From the NCBI RefSeq assembly GCF_030653815.1, contig NZ_JAURYQ010000023.1, positions 1 through 64,000 of the forward strand: a DNA stretch of 64,000 nt, in the 5' to 3' direction. The translations under genes were made by a program, and so were the position numbers. Positions within the stretch are counted from its first letter, which is position 1; each line of letters begins with the position of its first letter. This document shows positions 1-10,494 of this stretch, piece after piece. Under the pieces are notes generated by a model. That model was given only the letters and a program-made list of their open reading frames with translations. It was not told the DNA's origin and made no database searches. The stretch is from Rhodoferax sp. (GTDB lineage Bacteria > Pseudomonadota > Gammaproteobacteria > Burkholderiales > Burkholderiaceae_C).

Positions 1-37
1 GAAAACCTATATAAATCAACTACTTACGTTTCTAAAG

Positions 38-1654
38 TCACTCCCACTCGATGGTGGCGGGGGGTTTGCTGCTCACGTCGTACGTCACCCGGTTGATGCC
101 GCGGACTTCATTGATGATGCGGCTCGACACTTTCTTCAACAGCGCGTAGGGCAACTCGGCCCAGTCGGCGGTCATGAAGTCGCTGGTTTGCACCGCACGC
201 AGCGCCACCACATAATCGTAAGTTCGGCCGTCGCCCATGACACCCACACTCTTGACCGGCAAAAACACGGTAAAGGCCTGGCTGGTCAACTCGTACCAGC
301 TCTTGCCAGTGGCCTCGTCGATGAAATTGTTGAGTTCTTCAATAAAGATGGCGTCGGCGCGGCGCAGCAAGTCGGCGTATTCCTTTTTGACTTCACCCAA
401 AATGCGCACGCCCAGGCCGGGGCCCGGGAACGGGTGGCGATACACCATGTGGTAGGGCAAACCCAGCGCTACGCCGAGTTCGCGCACCTCGTCCTTGAAC
501 AGTTCACGCAGGGGCTCCAGCAGTTTCAGACCCAATTGCTCGGGCAGGCCGCCCACGTTGTGGTGGCTCTTGATGACCACCGCTTTTTTGTTTTTGGCAC
601 CGCCGGACTCGATCACATCCGGGTAAATGGTGCCTTGCGCCAGCCACTTGGCGCCTTTCTTTGTGGCGTCGGATGCCGTGAGTGCTGCCGCCTGCGCTTT
701 GAAGACTTCAACAAATTCGCGGCCAATGATCTTGCGCTTGGCTTCGGGCTCGCTGACGCCCGCCAGGTGCCCCAAGAACTGGTCGGCGGCGTCGACGCGG
801 ATCACCTTGGCGTGCAGCTTGCCAACAAACATGTCCATCACCATGTCGCCTTCATGGAGGCGCAGCAGGCCGTGGTCCACAAAGACGCAGGTGAGCTGGT
901 CGCCAATGGCACGGTGAATCAGTGCAGCGGCCACCGATGAATCAACACCGCCTGACAATCCCAAAATGACTTCTTCGTCACCCACCTGGGCACGAATGGC
1001 AGCCACCGCCTCGCTGATGTAGTCGCCCATGATCCAGTCGGCCCGCGTGGCGCAGATGTCGAGCACAAAGCGTTCCAGAATGGCCGCGCCGCGCTTGGTG
1101 TGGGTGACTTCCGGGTGAAACTGCACCGCGTAAAAGCGGCGTGCTTCATCAGCCATGCCGGCAATCGGGCAGCTGTCGGTGCTGGCCATGAGCTTGAAGC
1201 CGGGCGGCAGCTCGGTAACCTTGTCGCCGTGGCTCATCCACACGTCGAGCATGCCGTGGCCCTCAGGCGTGGTGAAGTCCTGGATGCCGTTGAGCAAGGC
1301 CGTGTGGCCGTGCGCGCGCACATTGGCCGAGCCAAACTCACGTTGGTGGCCACTGGTGACAAGGCCGCCCAACTGGTGCGCCATGGTTTGCATGCCGTAG
1401 CAAATACCCAGCACCGGAACACCCAGCTCGAACACCACTTGGGGTGCCTTGTCGGTGCTATCTTCGTAGACACTGGCGTGGCTGCCCGACAGGATGATGC
1501 CCTTGAGCATGCCATCGCGCGCGTAGGCTCGAATCCAGTCGTCGCTCACATCACAAGGATGCACTTCGCAAAAGACATGCGCTTCGCGGATGCGCCGGGC
1601 AATGAGTTGGGTGACCTGGGAGCCAAAGTCAAGAATGAGGATTTTTTGATGCAT
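38..1654 (-). CDS. guaA: GMP synthase (glutamine-hydrolysing)
   Basis: Converts XMP to GMP using ATP and glutamine, in the cytoplasm; last step of guanine nucleotide synthesis. The 538-residue protein has the two expected parts. The N-terminal class I amidotransferase has its nucleophile Cys85 in GICYGMQ and His180/Glu182 in FHPEV. The ATP pyrophosphatase domain has the P-loop LSGGVDSS at 233-240. The C-terminus KPPATIEWE is the usual GuaA ending and the length is normal. It starts 8 bp after the guaB stop on the same strand, so guaB-guaA is very likely one operon. The loop usually written GGPxSV reads SGSHASV here, a minor variant. Confidence 0.98.
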   Translation of the reverse strand: MHQKILILDFGSQVTQLIARRIREAHVFCEVHPCDVSDDWIRAYARDGMLKGIILSGSHASVYEDSTDKAPQVVFELGVPVLGICYGMQTMAHQLGGLVTSGHQREFGSANVRAHGHTALLNGIQDFTTPEGHGMLDVWMSHGDKVTELPPGFKLMASTDSCPIAGMADEARRFYAVQFHPEVTHTKRGAAILERFVLDICATRADWIMGDYISEAVAAIRAQVGDEEVILGLSGGVDSSVAAALIHRAIGDQLTCVFVDHGLLRLHEGDMVMDMFVGKLHAKVIRVDAADQFLGHLAGVSEPEAKRKIIGREFVEVFKAQAAALTASDATKKGAKWLAQGTIYPDVIESGGAKNKKAVVIKSHHNVGGLPEQLGLKLLEPLRELFKDEVRELGVALGLPYHMVYRHPFPGPGLGVRILGEVKKEYADLLRRADAIFIEELNNFIDEATGKSWYELTSQAFTVFLPVKSVGVMGDGRTYDYVVALRAVQTSDFMTADWAELPYALLKKVSSRIINEVRGINRVTYDVSSKPPATIEWE

Positions 1655-1662
1655 GAAGATCC

Positions 1663-3150
<1,488 letters not shown>

Positions 3151-3199
3151 TCAATTGTATCTGGCGATGAACAGGCCGCCTGGCATAAACTCATGCGTT

Positions 3200-3727
3200 A
3201 TGAAACAAAGCCATCGTCTCTTTTTAGTCATTTTCAGTTTGTTTGCAGGCAGCGCCATGGCGCAATGGGCCTGGACAGATGACGAGGGTCGCCCTATTTT
3301 CAGTGACCGGGCCCCTTCCACCAGCGTGCCGGAAAAGCGCATTTTCAAGCGCCCCGGCCCCACCAGATTGAATCCGACCCAGGAGACGGCTCCTAACGAG
3401 GGCGTTGACGCGGCCAACGTCCGGCCGGCAACGCCAACCCAAGCGGTGGCCAGCGCGCCCCAGGCCACAGCACTGGACAAGGCGTTGGCCGAACGCAAGA
3501 AAAAAGCCGAGCAGGCCCAGGCCGAGCAGCGCAAGCTGGAAGAGGAGCGCATCAGCAAGCTCAAGGCCGACAACTGCGAACGCGCCAGGCAAGCCCAGAG
3601 AACCCTGGAGTCGGGTGTGCGCATGTCGCGCACCAACGCCCAGGGCGAGCGGGTCATTCTGGATGACGCTGACCGGGCCGTGGAAGCCAAACGCCTTCAG
3701 GGTATTGTGGCCACGGACTGCAACTGA
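3200..3727 (+). CDS. DUF4124 domain-containing secreted protein
   Basis: 175 residues. A signal peptide ([21 protein letters not shown], cleaved before QWAW) is followed by a DUF4124 segment ([18 protein letters not shown]), a short domain common in Betaproteobacteria. Next come a Pro/Ala-rich stretch and a charged Ala/Glu/Lys helix (about 95-125) that may be a coiled coil. I chose the ATG at 3200 because it begins the signal peptide; the reading frame is open further upstream. Periplasmic location is inferred and function is unknown. Its TGA stop directly abuts the stop of the convergent rnfH gene. Confidence 0.85.
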   Translation: MKQSHRLFLVIFSLFAGSAMAQWAWTDDEGRPIFSDRAPSTSVPEKRIFKRPGPTRLNPTQETAPNEGVDAANVRPATPTQAVASAPQATALDKALAERKKKAEQAQAEQRKLEEERISKLKADNCERARQAQRTLESGVRMSRTNAQGERVILDDADRAVEAKRLQGIVATDCN

Positions 3728-4072
3728 TCAGTACCCGGCTTTGGCGCCTGCACGTTTATTGACAAACAAGCCGGCACCGCGACTGCCCTGACGGGCGAAG
3801 CGTTCGCGCCGCGCCACTTTGGGGTCCACGCGCAAGGGCCGGTAAATTTCAATGCGGTCCAGATTCCGCAGACATTGGTTGAGTTTGACGCGCCGACCCC
3901 AGACACCCATGAGCGCGTGGACGTCGTCGATCTCGGGGAATTGCAACAACAGGCCGCTTTGCTGCAAAGCCTGCAGCACCGTGCAGGGCGCCGGCAGCGA
4001 CAACTTGACTTCGACCAACTCGCGCGCCTTGGGCGCATACACAACGCTCAACTGCAAAAGAGCCTCACTCAC
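3728..4072 (-). CDS. rnfH: RnfH family (UPF0125) protein
   Basis: About 114 residues with the ubiquitin-like RnfH fold signature: a VSEALLQLSVVYAP start, then VWGRRVKLNQCLRNLDRIEIYRPLRVDPK, the family's conserved core. Its biochemical role is unclear; in many Proteobacteria it sits beside ratA and smpB, as here. I prefer the GTG at 4072 as start because the next ATG upstream (4132) lies well inside ratA and adds 20 non-conserved residues. With the GTG, the gene overlaps the ratA stop by 8 bp, typical of translational coupling. The C-terminal 25 residues are basic and poorly conserved. Confidence 0.9.
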   Translation of the reverse strand: MSEALLQLSVVYAPKARELVEVKLSLPAPCTVLQALQQSGLLLQFPEIDDVHALMGVWGRRVKLNQCLRNLDRIEIYRPLRVDPKVARRERFARQGSRGAGLFVNKRAGAKAGY

Positions 4073-4505
4073 CGTAAGCCTGTTTGGCGCGTTTGACAAA
4101 GGCGTCGACCATGCTGGCCGCAATCTTGTCAAACACCGGGCTCACCAACCTGCCAATGGCGCTCTCGAAGCTGTAAGTCAGGATCAATTCGACCTTGCAG
4201 GCGCGCTCGTTGGCATCGCCAAGCGGCAGGAAATTCCATTCGCCTTCGAGTTTTGAAAATGGACCGTTGACCAGGTTGATGGTCACCTGGCGGTCGACCA
4301 CGTGCACATTGCGGGTGCTGAAGGTCTGGTGAATGCCCGAAAATGCAATGCCGATTTCAGCCAGCATGCCGTTTTCTTCAAGCGCCACCACACGGGCCTT
4401 GTCGCACCAGGGCAAAAACTGTGGGTACTGGTCAACATCGGTGACAAGCCGGTACATCTCGGCCGGGCTGTACCAAATTAAAACGGATTTTTTGACAGTT
4501 TTCAT
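4065..4505 (-). CDS. ratA: RatA-type START-like / COQ10 family protein
   Basis: 146 residues; a SRPBCC/START-like lipid-binding domain covers the whole protein (KSVLIWYSPAEMYRLVTDVDQYPQFLPWC at the N-terminus, SFESAIGRLVSPVFDKIAASMVDAFVKRA in the last helix). The family includes E. coli RatA, reported to block 70S assembly, and mitochondrial COQ10, a ubiquinone chaperone. Which role applies here cannot be told from sequence. It is the first gene of a ratA-rnfH pair and is divergent from smpB, the arrangement usual in Proteobacteria. Confidence 0.93.
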   Translation of the reverse strand: MKTVKKSVLIWYSPAEMYRLVTDVDQYPQFLPWCDKARVVALEENGMLAEIGIAFSGIHQTFSTRNVHVVDRQVTINLVNGPFSKLEGEWNFLPLGDANERACKVELILTYSFESAIGRLVSPVFDKIAASMVDAFVKRAKQAYGE

Positions 4506-4520
4506 AGAATGCGATTATGG
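4492..4520 (+). promoter_or_regulatory. Predicted sigma-70 promoter for smpB
   Basis: A perfect -35 box TTGACA (4492-4497) is followed after 17 bp by TTATGG (4515-4520), about 45 bp before the smpB transcript would reach the start codon at 4573. The -35 box lies inside the first codons of the divergent ratA. The spacing is ideal but the -10 is imperfect. Confidence 0.55.
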
Positions 4521-4572
4521 ACAGGATTTTAGTCAAGCCTGACTTGCCTCTTCCCAGCTTCAAACTCAACTC

Positions 4573-5046
4573 ATGGCCAAAAAACCCGACACATCTTCCC
4601 GCATCGCAGACAACAAGAAAGCGGCATTCAATTACTTTTTCGAGGAACGTTTCGAGGCCGGCATCGTGCTGGAAGGCTGGGAGGTCAAGTCGCTGCGCGA
4701 GGGCAAGGTCCAGTTGACCGATGGCTACGTGGTGGTGCGCAATGGTGAATTGTTTATCATCGGGCTGCAGATCCATCCCTTGGGTACCGCATCCACCCAC
4801 ATCAGCCCGGACAAGCAGCGCACCAAGAAATTGTTGATGCACAAGGAAGAGATCAAGCGACTCATTGGCAAGGTGGAGCAAAAGGGTTACACCCTGGTGC
4901 CCATCAACCTGCACTGGAAGAACGGCAAGGTCAAGTGCGAGATCGCGCTGGCCAAGGGCAAGGCCGAGCACGACAAGCGCGACACCATCAAGGACCGTGA
5001 GGGCAAACGCGAGGTGGAGCGCGCCATGAAAGGCCGCAACCGATGA
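4573..5046 (+). CDS. smpB: SsrA-binding protein SmpB
   Basis: Binds tmRNA and delivers it to stalled ribosomes for trans-translation. At 157 residues it is normal length. The OB-fold core is visible ([20 protein letters not shown], 30-49; [26 protein letters not shown], about 110-135), followed by the basic C-terminal tail [16 protein letters not shown] segment that enters the decoding centre. The tmRNA gene itself is not in the window. There is no strong ribosome binding site in front of this ATG, but the protein alignment begins here. Confidence 0.98.
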   Translation: MAKKPDTSSRIADNKKAAFNYFFEERFEAGIVLEGWEVKSLREGKVQLTDGYVVVRNGELFIIGLQIHPLGTASTHISPDKQRTKKLLMHKEEIKRLIGKVEQKGYTLVPINLHWKNGKVKCEIALAKGKAEHDKRDTIKDREGKREVERAMKGRNR

Positions 5047-5071
5047 GGCCGGGACAGCACGTCGGGGCTGT

Positions 5072-5077
5072 TACAAT
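5072..5077 (+). promoter_or_regulatory. Possible -10 box of the rpsT promoter
   Basis: TACAAT lies 45 bp upstream of the rpsT start codon, just after the smpB stop. I see no convincing -35 box at the expected distance, so this is a tentative call. Confidence 0.3.
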
Positions 5078-5121
5078 CTACGGTTTGCTGACAACATCCA
5101 CAGACTCAAGGAACATTTATC

Positions 5122-5421
5122 ATGGCATCTGGAAAACCGAAAAAAAAGAACCCGCGCCTGGCGTCGGGCCGTAAACGCGTCCGTCAGGACATCAAGATCA
5201 ACGCAGCCAACACCTCGCTGCGTTCCAAATACCGCACTGCGGTGAAAAACGTGGAAAAAGCAGTTCTGGGTGGCGACAAAGCCAAGGCCACAGAGCTGTT
5301 TGCCAAGATGCAAGCCGTGGTGGATACCGTGGCCGACAAGGGCATCTTCCACAAGAACAAGGCAGCTCGCGACAAGAGCCGTCTGTCTGCCAAGGTGAAA
5401 GCCCTGGCCGTCGCCGCCTAA
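5122..5421 (+). CDS. rpsT: 30S ribosomal protein S20
   Basis: 99 residues, small and very basic. The N-terminus [22 protein letters not shown] and the helical segments [19 protein letters not shown] and [18 protein letters not shown] are those of S20, which binds 16S rRNA in the small subunit. A good ribosome binding site (AAGGAA) precedes the ATG. It has its own likely promoter after smpB and is closed by a strong terminator at 5497-5539. Confidence 0.98.
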   Translation: MASGKPKKKNPRLASGRKRVRQDIKINAANTSLRSKYRTAVKNVEKAVLGGDKAKATELFAKMQAVVDTVADKGIFHKNKAARDKSRLSAKVKALAVAA

Positions 5422-5496
5422 TTTTTAGGCAAATCGCACGCGCTTCTTGACTTCAATGTTTTAGAAGCGCGCCGTTTGTAACGGGTGCGCTGTCAG

Positions 5497-5539
5497 CAAA
5501 AGCAAAAATGCCGTCCAAGTGACGGCATTTTTGCTTTTG
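5497..5539. terminator. Bidirectional rho-independent terminator
   Basis: A perfect 19-bp inverted repeat (5497-5515 with 5521-5539) has a 5-nt loop. The stem core GCCGTC/GACGGC is flanked by A-rich and T-rich arms, giving a U-tract on either strand. It ends rpsT on the plus strand and the DUF3579 gene on the minus strand. Confidence 0.93.
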
Positions 5540-5574
5540 GTGCCTGGCTACCCTGCCCTGACGTCGGCCTGCAG

Positions 5575-5904
5575 TCAGGGTTTGGTCTGCGGCGGGTGTG
5601 CTTTGTGCGGCGGCGCACCCAGGTGCACCTGCAACTCATTGTCTTCGGCAAAACCCATGACAAAGTCCCAGGCCATGACATTGTGGGCACGCAGGTCCTC
5701 GTGCACCACCACACAGCGCACGTTGTCCACACTACTTGGAACACACCAGGGTGAGTACGCCAGATGGCGCCCGGTGGGCGCACCACCAGGGCGAAATTGA
5801 CTCATCACGCCGGCCAGGCGTTCGGCCCAGTCGCTGGGACGAAAAGCGCGTCCGGAACTGGTCATGCCCAGGATGTAAACTTTTTTTGAAATGTTTGAAA
5901 CCAT
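5575..5904 (-). CDS. DUF3579 domain-containing protein
   Basis: About 109 residues. The segment VYILGMTSSGRAFRPSDWAERLAGVMSQF and the later RCVVVHEDLRAHNVMAWDFVMGFAEDN are characteristic of DUF3579, a small conserved family of Beta- and some Gammaproteobacteria with no established function. I chose the ATG at 5904 (MVSNISKK) because conservation begins shortly after it; the frame is open for 37 codons further upstream without similarity. It is a single-gene unit divergent from argD and convergent with rpsT. Confidence 0.88.
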   Translation of the reverse strand: MVSNISKKVYILGMTSSGRAFRPSDWAERLAGVMSQFRPGGAPTGRHLAYSPWCVPSSVDNVRCVVVHEDLRAHNVMAWDFVMGFAEDNELQVHLGAPPHKAHPPQTKP

Positions 5905-6081
5905 CGGGTAGAGGTCGTGATGAGGTTGCGTGCGGGTTGCTACAACGCGAACCGATTCTAGCTCAATCTTATGTCTTATACAAGACTTAAAACCGGCAAG
6001 CGCTTGATGCAACACCAGCGCGCAAAGATTGTCCAGATCAAGTCCGATAGCTGGTCGATCGGTCTAAAATTACTTTCCAAT

Positions 6082-6110
6082 GGCCCAATCTGCGTTGGGC
6101 CGTTTTGTTT
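6082..6110 (+). terminator. Hairpin with U-tract in the argD leader (terminator or attenuator)
   Basis: A 7-bp GC-rich stem GGCCCAA/TTGGGCC (6082-6088 with 6095-6101) with a 6-nt loop is followed by GTTTTGTTTT, the form of an intrinsic terminator on the plus strand. It lies 28 bp before the argD start. No plus-strand gene precedes it within 500 bp, so it either ends a short transcript or acts within the argD leader. Confidence 0.6.
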
Positions 6111-6137
6111 TATTGCCGTCCCCTGGAGACTCACCCC

Positions 6138-7358
6138 ATGCCCGCTGCCAGTCCAATCCTAGAAGCCAGTTCACCGCACGTGATGAATACTTACGGCCGT
6201 TTGCCCATTGCGCTCAGCCATGGTCAGGGTTGCCATGTGTGGGATATCAACGGCAAGCGCTATCTCGACGCCCTGGGTGGCATTGCCGTCAACACCTTGG
6301 GCCATAACCACGCCAAGCTGGTGCCTGCGTTGCAAGACCAGATCGGCAAGATCATCCACAGCTGCAATTACTACCACGTGCCGAATCAGGAAGTTCTGGC
6401 TAAGAAACTGGTAGAGCTCTCTGGCATGAGCAACGTGTTTTTTTGCTCCACCGGACTTGAAGCCAACGAGGCGGCGCTCAAACTGGCGCGCAAGTTCGGC
6501 CACGACAAGGGCATCGAGCGCCCGGAAATCGTGGTCTATGAGAAAGCCTTTCACGGCCGCTCCATTGCCACCCTGAGCGCTACCGGAAACCCCAAAATCC
6601 AGGCCGGCTTTGGCCCGCTGGTGGAGGGTTTCATCCGTGTCCCCATCAACGACATCGAGAGCCTGAAGCGCGCTACCGAGGGCAACCCCAATGTGGTGGC
6701 GGTGTTTTTTGAAGCCATCCAGGGCGAAGGCGGCATCAACCCCATGCAGCCGGGCTACCTGCGCGAACTGCGCACCTTGTGCGATGCGCGTGACTGGCTG
6801 ATGATGATTGACGAAGTCCAATGCGGCATGGGGCGCACCGGCAAGTGGTTTGCCCACCAGTGGGCCGGCATCGTGCCGGACGTGATGCCGCTGGCCAAGG
6901 GCCTCGGCTCAGGCGTGCCAGTAGGTGCTGTGGTAGCGGGCCCCAAGGCAGCCAACATCTTTCAGCCGGGCAACCACGGTACGACCTTTGGGGGCAACCC
7001 TCTGGCCATGCGTGCGGGCGTGGAAACCATCCGCATCATGGAAGAGGACGGTCTGCTGGCTAACGCCGCCGCCGTGGGTGCGCACCTGAAGGCCGGTCTG
7101 CAGGCGGCACTGGCCACCGAGATCGCCAGCGGTGCCGTCAGGGAAATCCGCGGCCAGGGCCTGATGCTGGGCATTGATCTGGCCAAGCCATGCGGCGCCT
7201 TGACGCAACAGGCGGCCGAAGCAGGTTTGCTGATCAGCGTGACGGCCGACACAGTGGTGCGCCTGGTGCCACCGCTGATTTTGAGCCGCACCGAGGCTGA
7301 TCAGATTGTCGCCCTGCTGTGCCCCCTGATTTCCGCCCTGCTGAAGGAGCCCTCATGA
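6138..7358 (+). CDS. argD: Acetylornithine aminotransferase (class III, PLP)
   Basis: About 406 residues. Transfers the amino group from glutamate to N-acetylglutamate semialdehyde in arginine synthesis; related enzymes also act on succinyl-diaminopimelate. Class III aminotransferase features are seen: FCSTGLEANEAALKLAR near residue 105, the cofactor aspartate in MMIDEVQCGMGRTGKWFAH, and the PLP lysine in PLAKGLGSGVPVGA, followed by HGTTFGGNPLAMRAG. The ATG at 6138 has a CTGGAG ribosome binding site; a TTG at 6105 would add 11 unlikely residues. Its stop overlaps the argF start (ATGA), so argD-argF is one operon. Confidence 0.95.
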   Translation: MPAASPILEASSPHVMNTYGRLPIALSHGQGCHVWDINGKRYLDALGGIAVNTLGHNHAKLVPALQDQIGKIIHSCNYYHVPNQEVLAKKLVELSGMSNVFFCSTGLEANEAALKLARKFGHDKGIERPEIVVYEKAFHGRSIATLSATGNPKIQAGFGPLVEGFIRVPINDIESLKRATEGNPNVVAVFFEAIQGEGGINPMQPGYLRELRTLCDARDWLMMIDEVQCGMGRTGKWFAHQWAGIVPDVMPLAKGLGSGVPVGAVVAGPKAANIFQPGNHGTTFGGNPLAMRAGVETIRIMEEDGLLANAAAVGAHLKAGLQAALATEIASGAVREIRGQGLMLGIDLAKPCGALTQQAAEAGLLISVTADTVVRLVPPLILSRTEADQIVALLCPLISALLKEPS

Positions 7359-8329
7359 AAATGGCGAACCAAGGGATTCCCAGTACCATCCCCAAGGGCG
7401 CTCCACCGGTGCGGCACTACCTGCAGTTCTCGGACCTGAAGGCCGATGAGTATGCTTATTTGCTTGAGCGCGCAGCCTTCATCAAGGCCAAGTTCAAGAC
7501 CTTTACCCGGCATCAGCCGCTGGTGGACCGCACCTTGGCCATGATTTTCGAGAAGGCGTCGACCCGCACACGTGTCAGTTTTGAAGCCGGCATGTACCAG
7601 TTGGGCGGCAGCGTGGTGCACCTGACCACCGGTGACAGCCAACTCGGTCGTGCCGAGCCGATCGAGGACAGCGCCCGCGTCATCAGCCGCATGGCCGACC
7701 TGGTGATGATCCGCACCTATGAGCAAACCAAGATCGAGAGCTTTGCCGAGTACTCGCGCGTGCCAGTGATCAATGGCTTGACCAACGAATTTCACCCCTG
7801 CCAGATTCTGGCCGACATTTTCACCTTCATCGAGCACCGTGGCCCGATCCAGGGCAAGACCGTGGCCTGGGTGGGCGACGGCAACAACATGGCCAACACC
7901 TGGTTGCAGGCCGCCGAGTTGCTCGACTTCAAGGTCAACGTGAGCACCCCGAGCGGTTATGAAGTCGATGAAAAAATCGCCTCCATCACCGGCAAGATCA
8001 GTCCGAGGCACTTCCAGACTTACCGCAACCCCATGGACGCCTGCCGCGGTGCCGATCTGGTTACCACGGATGTCTGGACCAGCATGGGTTATGAGGCTGA
8101 AAACGAGGTTCGCAAACAGGCTTTCGCCGCCTGGCGCGTCAGTGCCGCCATGATGGCCGTGGCGCAGCCCAACGCGCTGTTCATGCATTGCCTGCCGGCC
8201 CACCGTGGCGAAGAGGTGGATGCAGACGTGATCGACGGCGCACAAAGTGTTGTGTGGGACGAGGCCGAAAACCGCATGCACGTGCAGAAAGCGCTGATGG
8301 AGTTCTTGTTGCTCGGTCGTTTGTCCTGA
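7355..8329 (+). CDS. argF: Ornithine carbamoyltransferase
   Basis: About 324 residues. Makes citrulline from ornithine and carbamoyl phosphate. It has the carbamoyl-phosphate motif STRTR (in EKASTRTRVSFE), HPCQ in NEFHPCQILADI, and the ornithine-site HCLPAHRG with its catalytic Cys. The ATG at 7355 overlaps the argD stop by 4 bp and has AAGGAG 5 bp upstream. It is an anabolic-type enzyme by context (beside argD, no arcA or arcC nearby). Confidence 0.96.
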   Translation: MKMANQGIPSTIPKGAPPVRHYLQFSDLKADEYAYLLERAAFIKAKFKTFTRHQPLVDRTLAMIFEKASTRTRVSFEAGMYQLGGSVVHLTTGDSQLGRAEPIEDSARVISRMADLVMIRTYEQTKIESFAEYSRVPVINGLTNEFHPCQILADIFTFIEHRGPIQGKTVAWVGDGNNMANTWLQAAELLDFKVNVSTPSGYEVDEKIASITGKISPRHFQTYRNPMDACRGADLVTTDVWTSMGYEAENEVRKQAFAAWRVSAAMMAVAQPNALFMHCLPAHRGEEVDADVIDGAQSVVWDEAENRMHVQKALMEFLLLGRLS

Positions 8330-8354
8330 AAACTTACCCTGAGGCTTGACCTGA

Positions 8355-9035
8355 TCAGGGTGCCGTGGTGCACCACGGCGCGGTGTCGTGTGCCAGTGCC
8401 ATCCAGAGCGCCCAGGACGAGCTCAAGGCCAGCGCCAGCCCGGCCAGGCGAACGCCCCAGTCACCGTTGCGGTTGCCACGCAAGCGCAACCAGAGCCAGG
8501 GTCCGAGCATCATGGAAACGCTGGTCCCCATGGCGAATAAGGCCATCACCAGGGCCCCATCCAGCGCGCCGCCTGCCAGCGCAGCCACCAGCAGGGCCGA
8601 GTACAGCAGACCACATGGCAGAAACGTCCAGACTGCGCCAATCAGCAAAGGCGCTGTGGCGCCCGTATTGGAGACCAGCCCGCGCACGGCTTTCCATAGT
8701 TTCTTGCCCGCCTGTTCCATCCAGACCGGTTGCTGGGCTTTCCACATGAGCAGCAAGCCCAGCACAATCATGGCCACGTGAAACATCGACCAGACGGGAC
8801 GCAGTGCGCTGGACTGTACCGTGAGCCAACCCAGACCCTGCATGGAGGCGGCCGCCAGCGCGCCAAGGCCGGCGTAACCCAGTACCCGGCCGAACTGAAA
8901 TGTCCACATGGCCGCGGTGGATCGGTTACCTGCCGCCTGGCCTATGCCAGCACAGGCTGCGCCGCACATGGCGATGCAATGGGGCCCCCCGACCAGGCCC
9001 ATGAGTAACGCCGTGGTAGCGAGGGTGGTTTGCAT
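8355..9035 (-). CDS. COG2836 / DsbD_2-type membrane protein near the cbb3 cluster
   Basis: About 226 residues with six or seven predicted membrane helices. The N-terminal motif GLVGGPHCIAMCGAACAG (His-Cys...Met-Cys-Gly...Cys) is typical of the COG2836 group (TauE/SafE-like, DsbD transmembrane-like), members of which are often found with cbb3 oxidase and copper genes. A role in copper or redox handling for oxidase assembly is inferred from this and from the neighbouring hemN, fnr and cco genes. A GTG codon directly before the ATG at 9035 is an alternative start. Convergent with argF. Confidence 0.8.
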   Translation of the reverse strand: MQTTLATTALLMGLVGGPHCIAMCGAACAGIGQAAGNRSTAAMWTFQFGRVLGYAGLGALAAASMQGLGWLTVQSSALRPVWSMFHVAMIVLGLLLMWKAQQPVWMEQAGKKLWKAVRGLVSNTGATAPLLIGAVWTFLPCGLLYSALLVAALAGGALDGALVMALFAMGTSVSMMLGPWLWLRLRGNRNGDWGVRLAGLALALSSSWALWMALAHDTAPWCTTAP

Positions 9036-9044
9036 CACACCAAT

Positions 9045-10442
9045 TTAGAGAATTTTGGAAAACTTGGCGCGCGTACGGTCAGTTTGAAGATAACGATCAA
9101 AGACCATGGCCACGGCTCGAACAAAAAACCAACCCTTGGCAGTGACCTGAATGCCGGCCTCGTCCAAGCTCACCAGACCTTGCTCAACCTGGGTTTGCAA
9201 GTTTTCGAGCTCCTTGTGAAAATAGCTTTTGAAATCAATCAGGTAAGCCAGCTCGATCGACTCGAAAGACAGGCGCCCCTGGCACATCAGGGCCATGATC
9301 ACGGCACGGCGCACCAAATCGTCGCGCGACAAGGCCAGGCCACGCACCACAGGAAACTGGCCTTGATCGAGGAAATCGTAATATTCCTCAAGCGTTTTTG
9401 CATTTTGGCTGTAGGTGGCGCCGACACGCCCAATGGACGATACGCCCAGGCCAATCATGTCGCAGTCGGGTTGCGTGCTGTAGCCCTGGAAATTGCGATG
9501 CAAACGCCCTTGCCGCTTGGCTACCGCCAGAGAATCTTCAGGTAGCGCAAAGTGATCCATGCCGATATAGACATAGCCCGCTGCCAAAAAGGCTGCCATG
9601 GATTGCGCCAGCATGGCCACCTTGGCAGCCCCGGTGGGAATCTCGACCGAAGATATCCGTCGTTGCGGCTTGAAGCGCTCAGGCAGGTGCGCGTAGGCGT
9701 ACAAGGCGATGCGATCAGGCCGGAGTTCAATGATTTGACCGATGGTGCGCTCAAATGACTCCGGCGTCTGCTCGGGCAAGCCGTAAATGAGGTCGGCATT
9801 GACCGACTCAAAACCCTTTTCACGGGCAGCCGCCACCAATGCAAACACTTGCTCGGCGGGTTGAATCCGGTGAACGGCTTTCTGCACCGCCGGATCAAAG
9901 TCCTGAACACCAAAACTCAAACGGTTAAAGCCAAGTTCGGCCAGGGTGTCGAGTCGTTTTTCATCGATGGTCCGGGGATCAATCTCGATGGAGTATTCGC
10001 CACCAGGCACCAGAGAAAAATTACGCCTGAGCATGTGCATCAGTTCCCGCAATTCGTCATCTGAAAGGAAAGTTGGCGAACCGCCGCCCAGATGCAACTG
10101 GGAAACCACCTGCCCCTGCCCCATGTGCTTGACGTGAAGGTCGACCTCGCGGTTCAAGTAGCGCAGGTAGGCCGTCGCGCGATCATGGTGCTTGGTGATG
10201 ATCTTGTTGCAGGCACAGTAATAACACAGCGACTCACAAAATGGAATGTGCACGTACAGTGACAAAGGCAAAGCCAACGCAGCGGCGCCCGAGCGCCTTT
10301 GCTCCAGAGCCTGAATGTAATCCTGCGCGGTGAAAGCCTCCACGAACCGATCGGCAGTAGGGTAGGAGGTGTACCGTGGGCCGGACACATCGTATTGGCG
10401 AATCAAACTCTCGGATATGGGCTCGGCGACGCTGTCAGTCAT
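9045..10442 (-). CDS. hemN: Oxygen-independent coproporphyrinogen III oxidase (radical SAM)
   Basis: 465 residues. Converts coproporphyrinogen III to protoporphyrinogen IX without oxygen. The radical SAM cluster motif is at Cys69, Cys73 and Cys76 in FCESLCYYCACNK, with the fourth Cys78 conserved in true HemN. Other family blocks are LHLGGGSPTFLSDDEL, EIDPRT and NRLSFGVQDFDPAVQKAV. Full length. It is divergent from fnr, and the perfect FNR box at 10495-10508 lies 59.5 bp (centre) upstream of its start, so activation at low oxygen is likely. Haem supply fits the cbb3 oxidase genes nearby. Confidence 0.96.
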   Translation of the reverse strand: MTDSVAEPISESLIRQYDVSGPRYTSYPTADRFVEAFTAQDYIQALEQRRSGAAALALPLSLYVHIPFCESLCYYCACNKIITKHHDRATAYLRYLNREVDLHVKHMGQGQVVSQLHLGGGSPTFLSDDELRELMHMLRRNFSLVPGGEYSIEIDPRTIDEKRLDTLAELGFNRLSFGVQDFDPAVQKAVHRIQPAEQVFALVAAAREKGFESVNADLIYGLPEQTPESFERTIGQIIELRPDRIALYAYAHLPERFKPQRRISSVEIPTGAAKVAMLAQSMAAFLAAGYVYIGMDHFALPEDSLAVAKRQGRLHRNFQGYSTQPDCDMIGLGVSSIGRVGATYSQNAKTLEEYYDFLDQGQFPVVRGLALSRDDLVRRAVIMALMCQGRLSFESIELAYLIDFKSYFHKELENLQTQVEQGLVSLDEAGIQVTAKGWFFVRAVAMVFDRYLQTDRTRAKFSKIL

Positions 10443-10494
10443 TCTTTGTCCTTATGGGTTGCTTAGAATATGCCTTGAAAAACCGATTTTTTTC

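Noticed and set aside
8336..8379. Terminator between argF and the COG2836 gene
   Set aside because: Inverted repeats are present (ACCCTGA/TCAGGGT and a GCCGTGGTG palindrome) but no U-tract follows, and the second lies within coding sequence; not called as a terminator.
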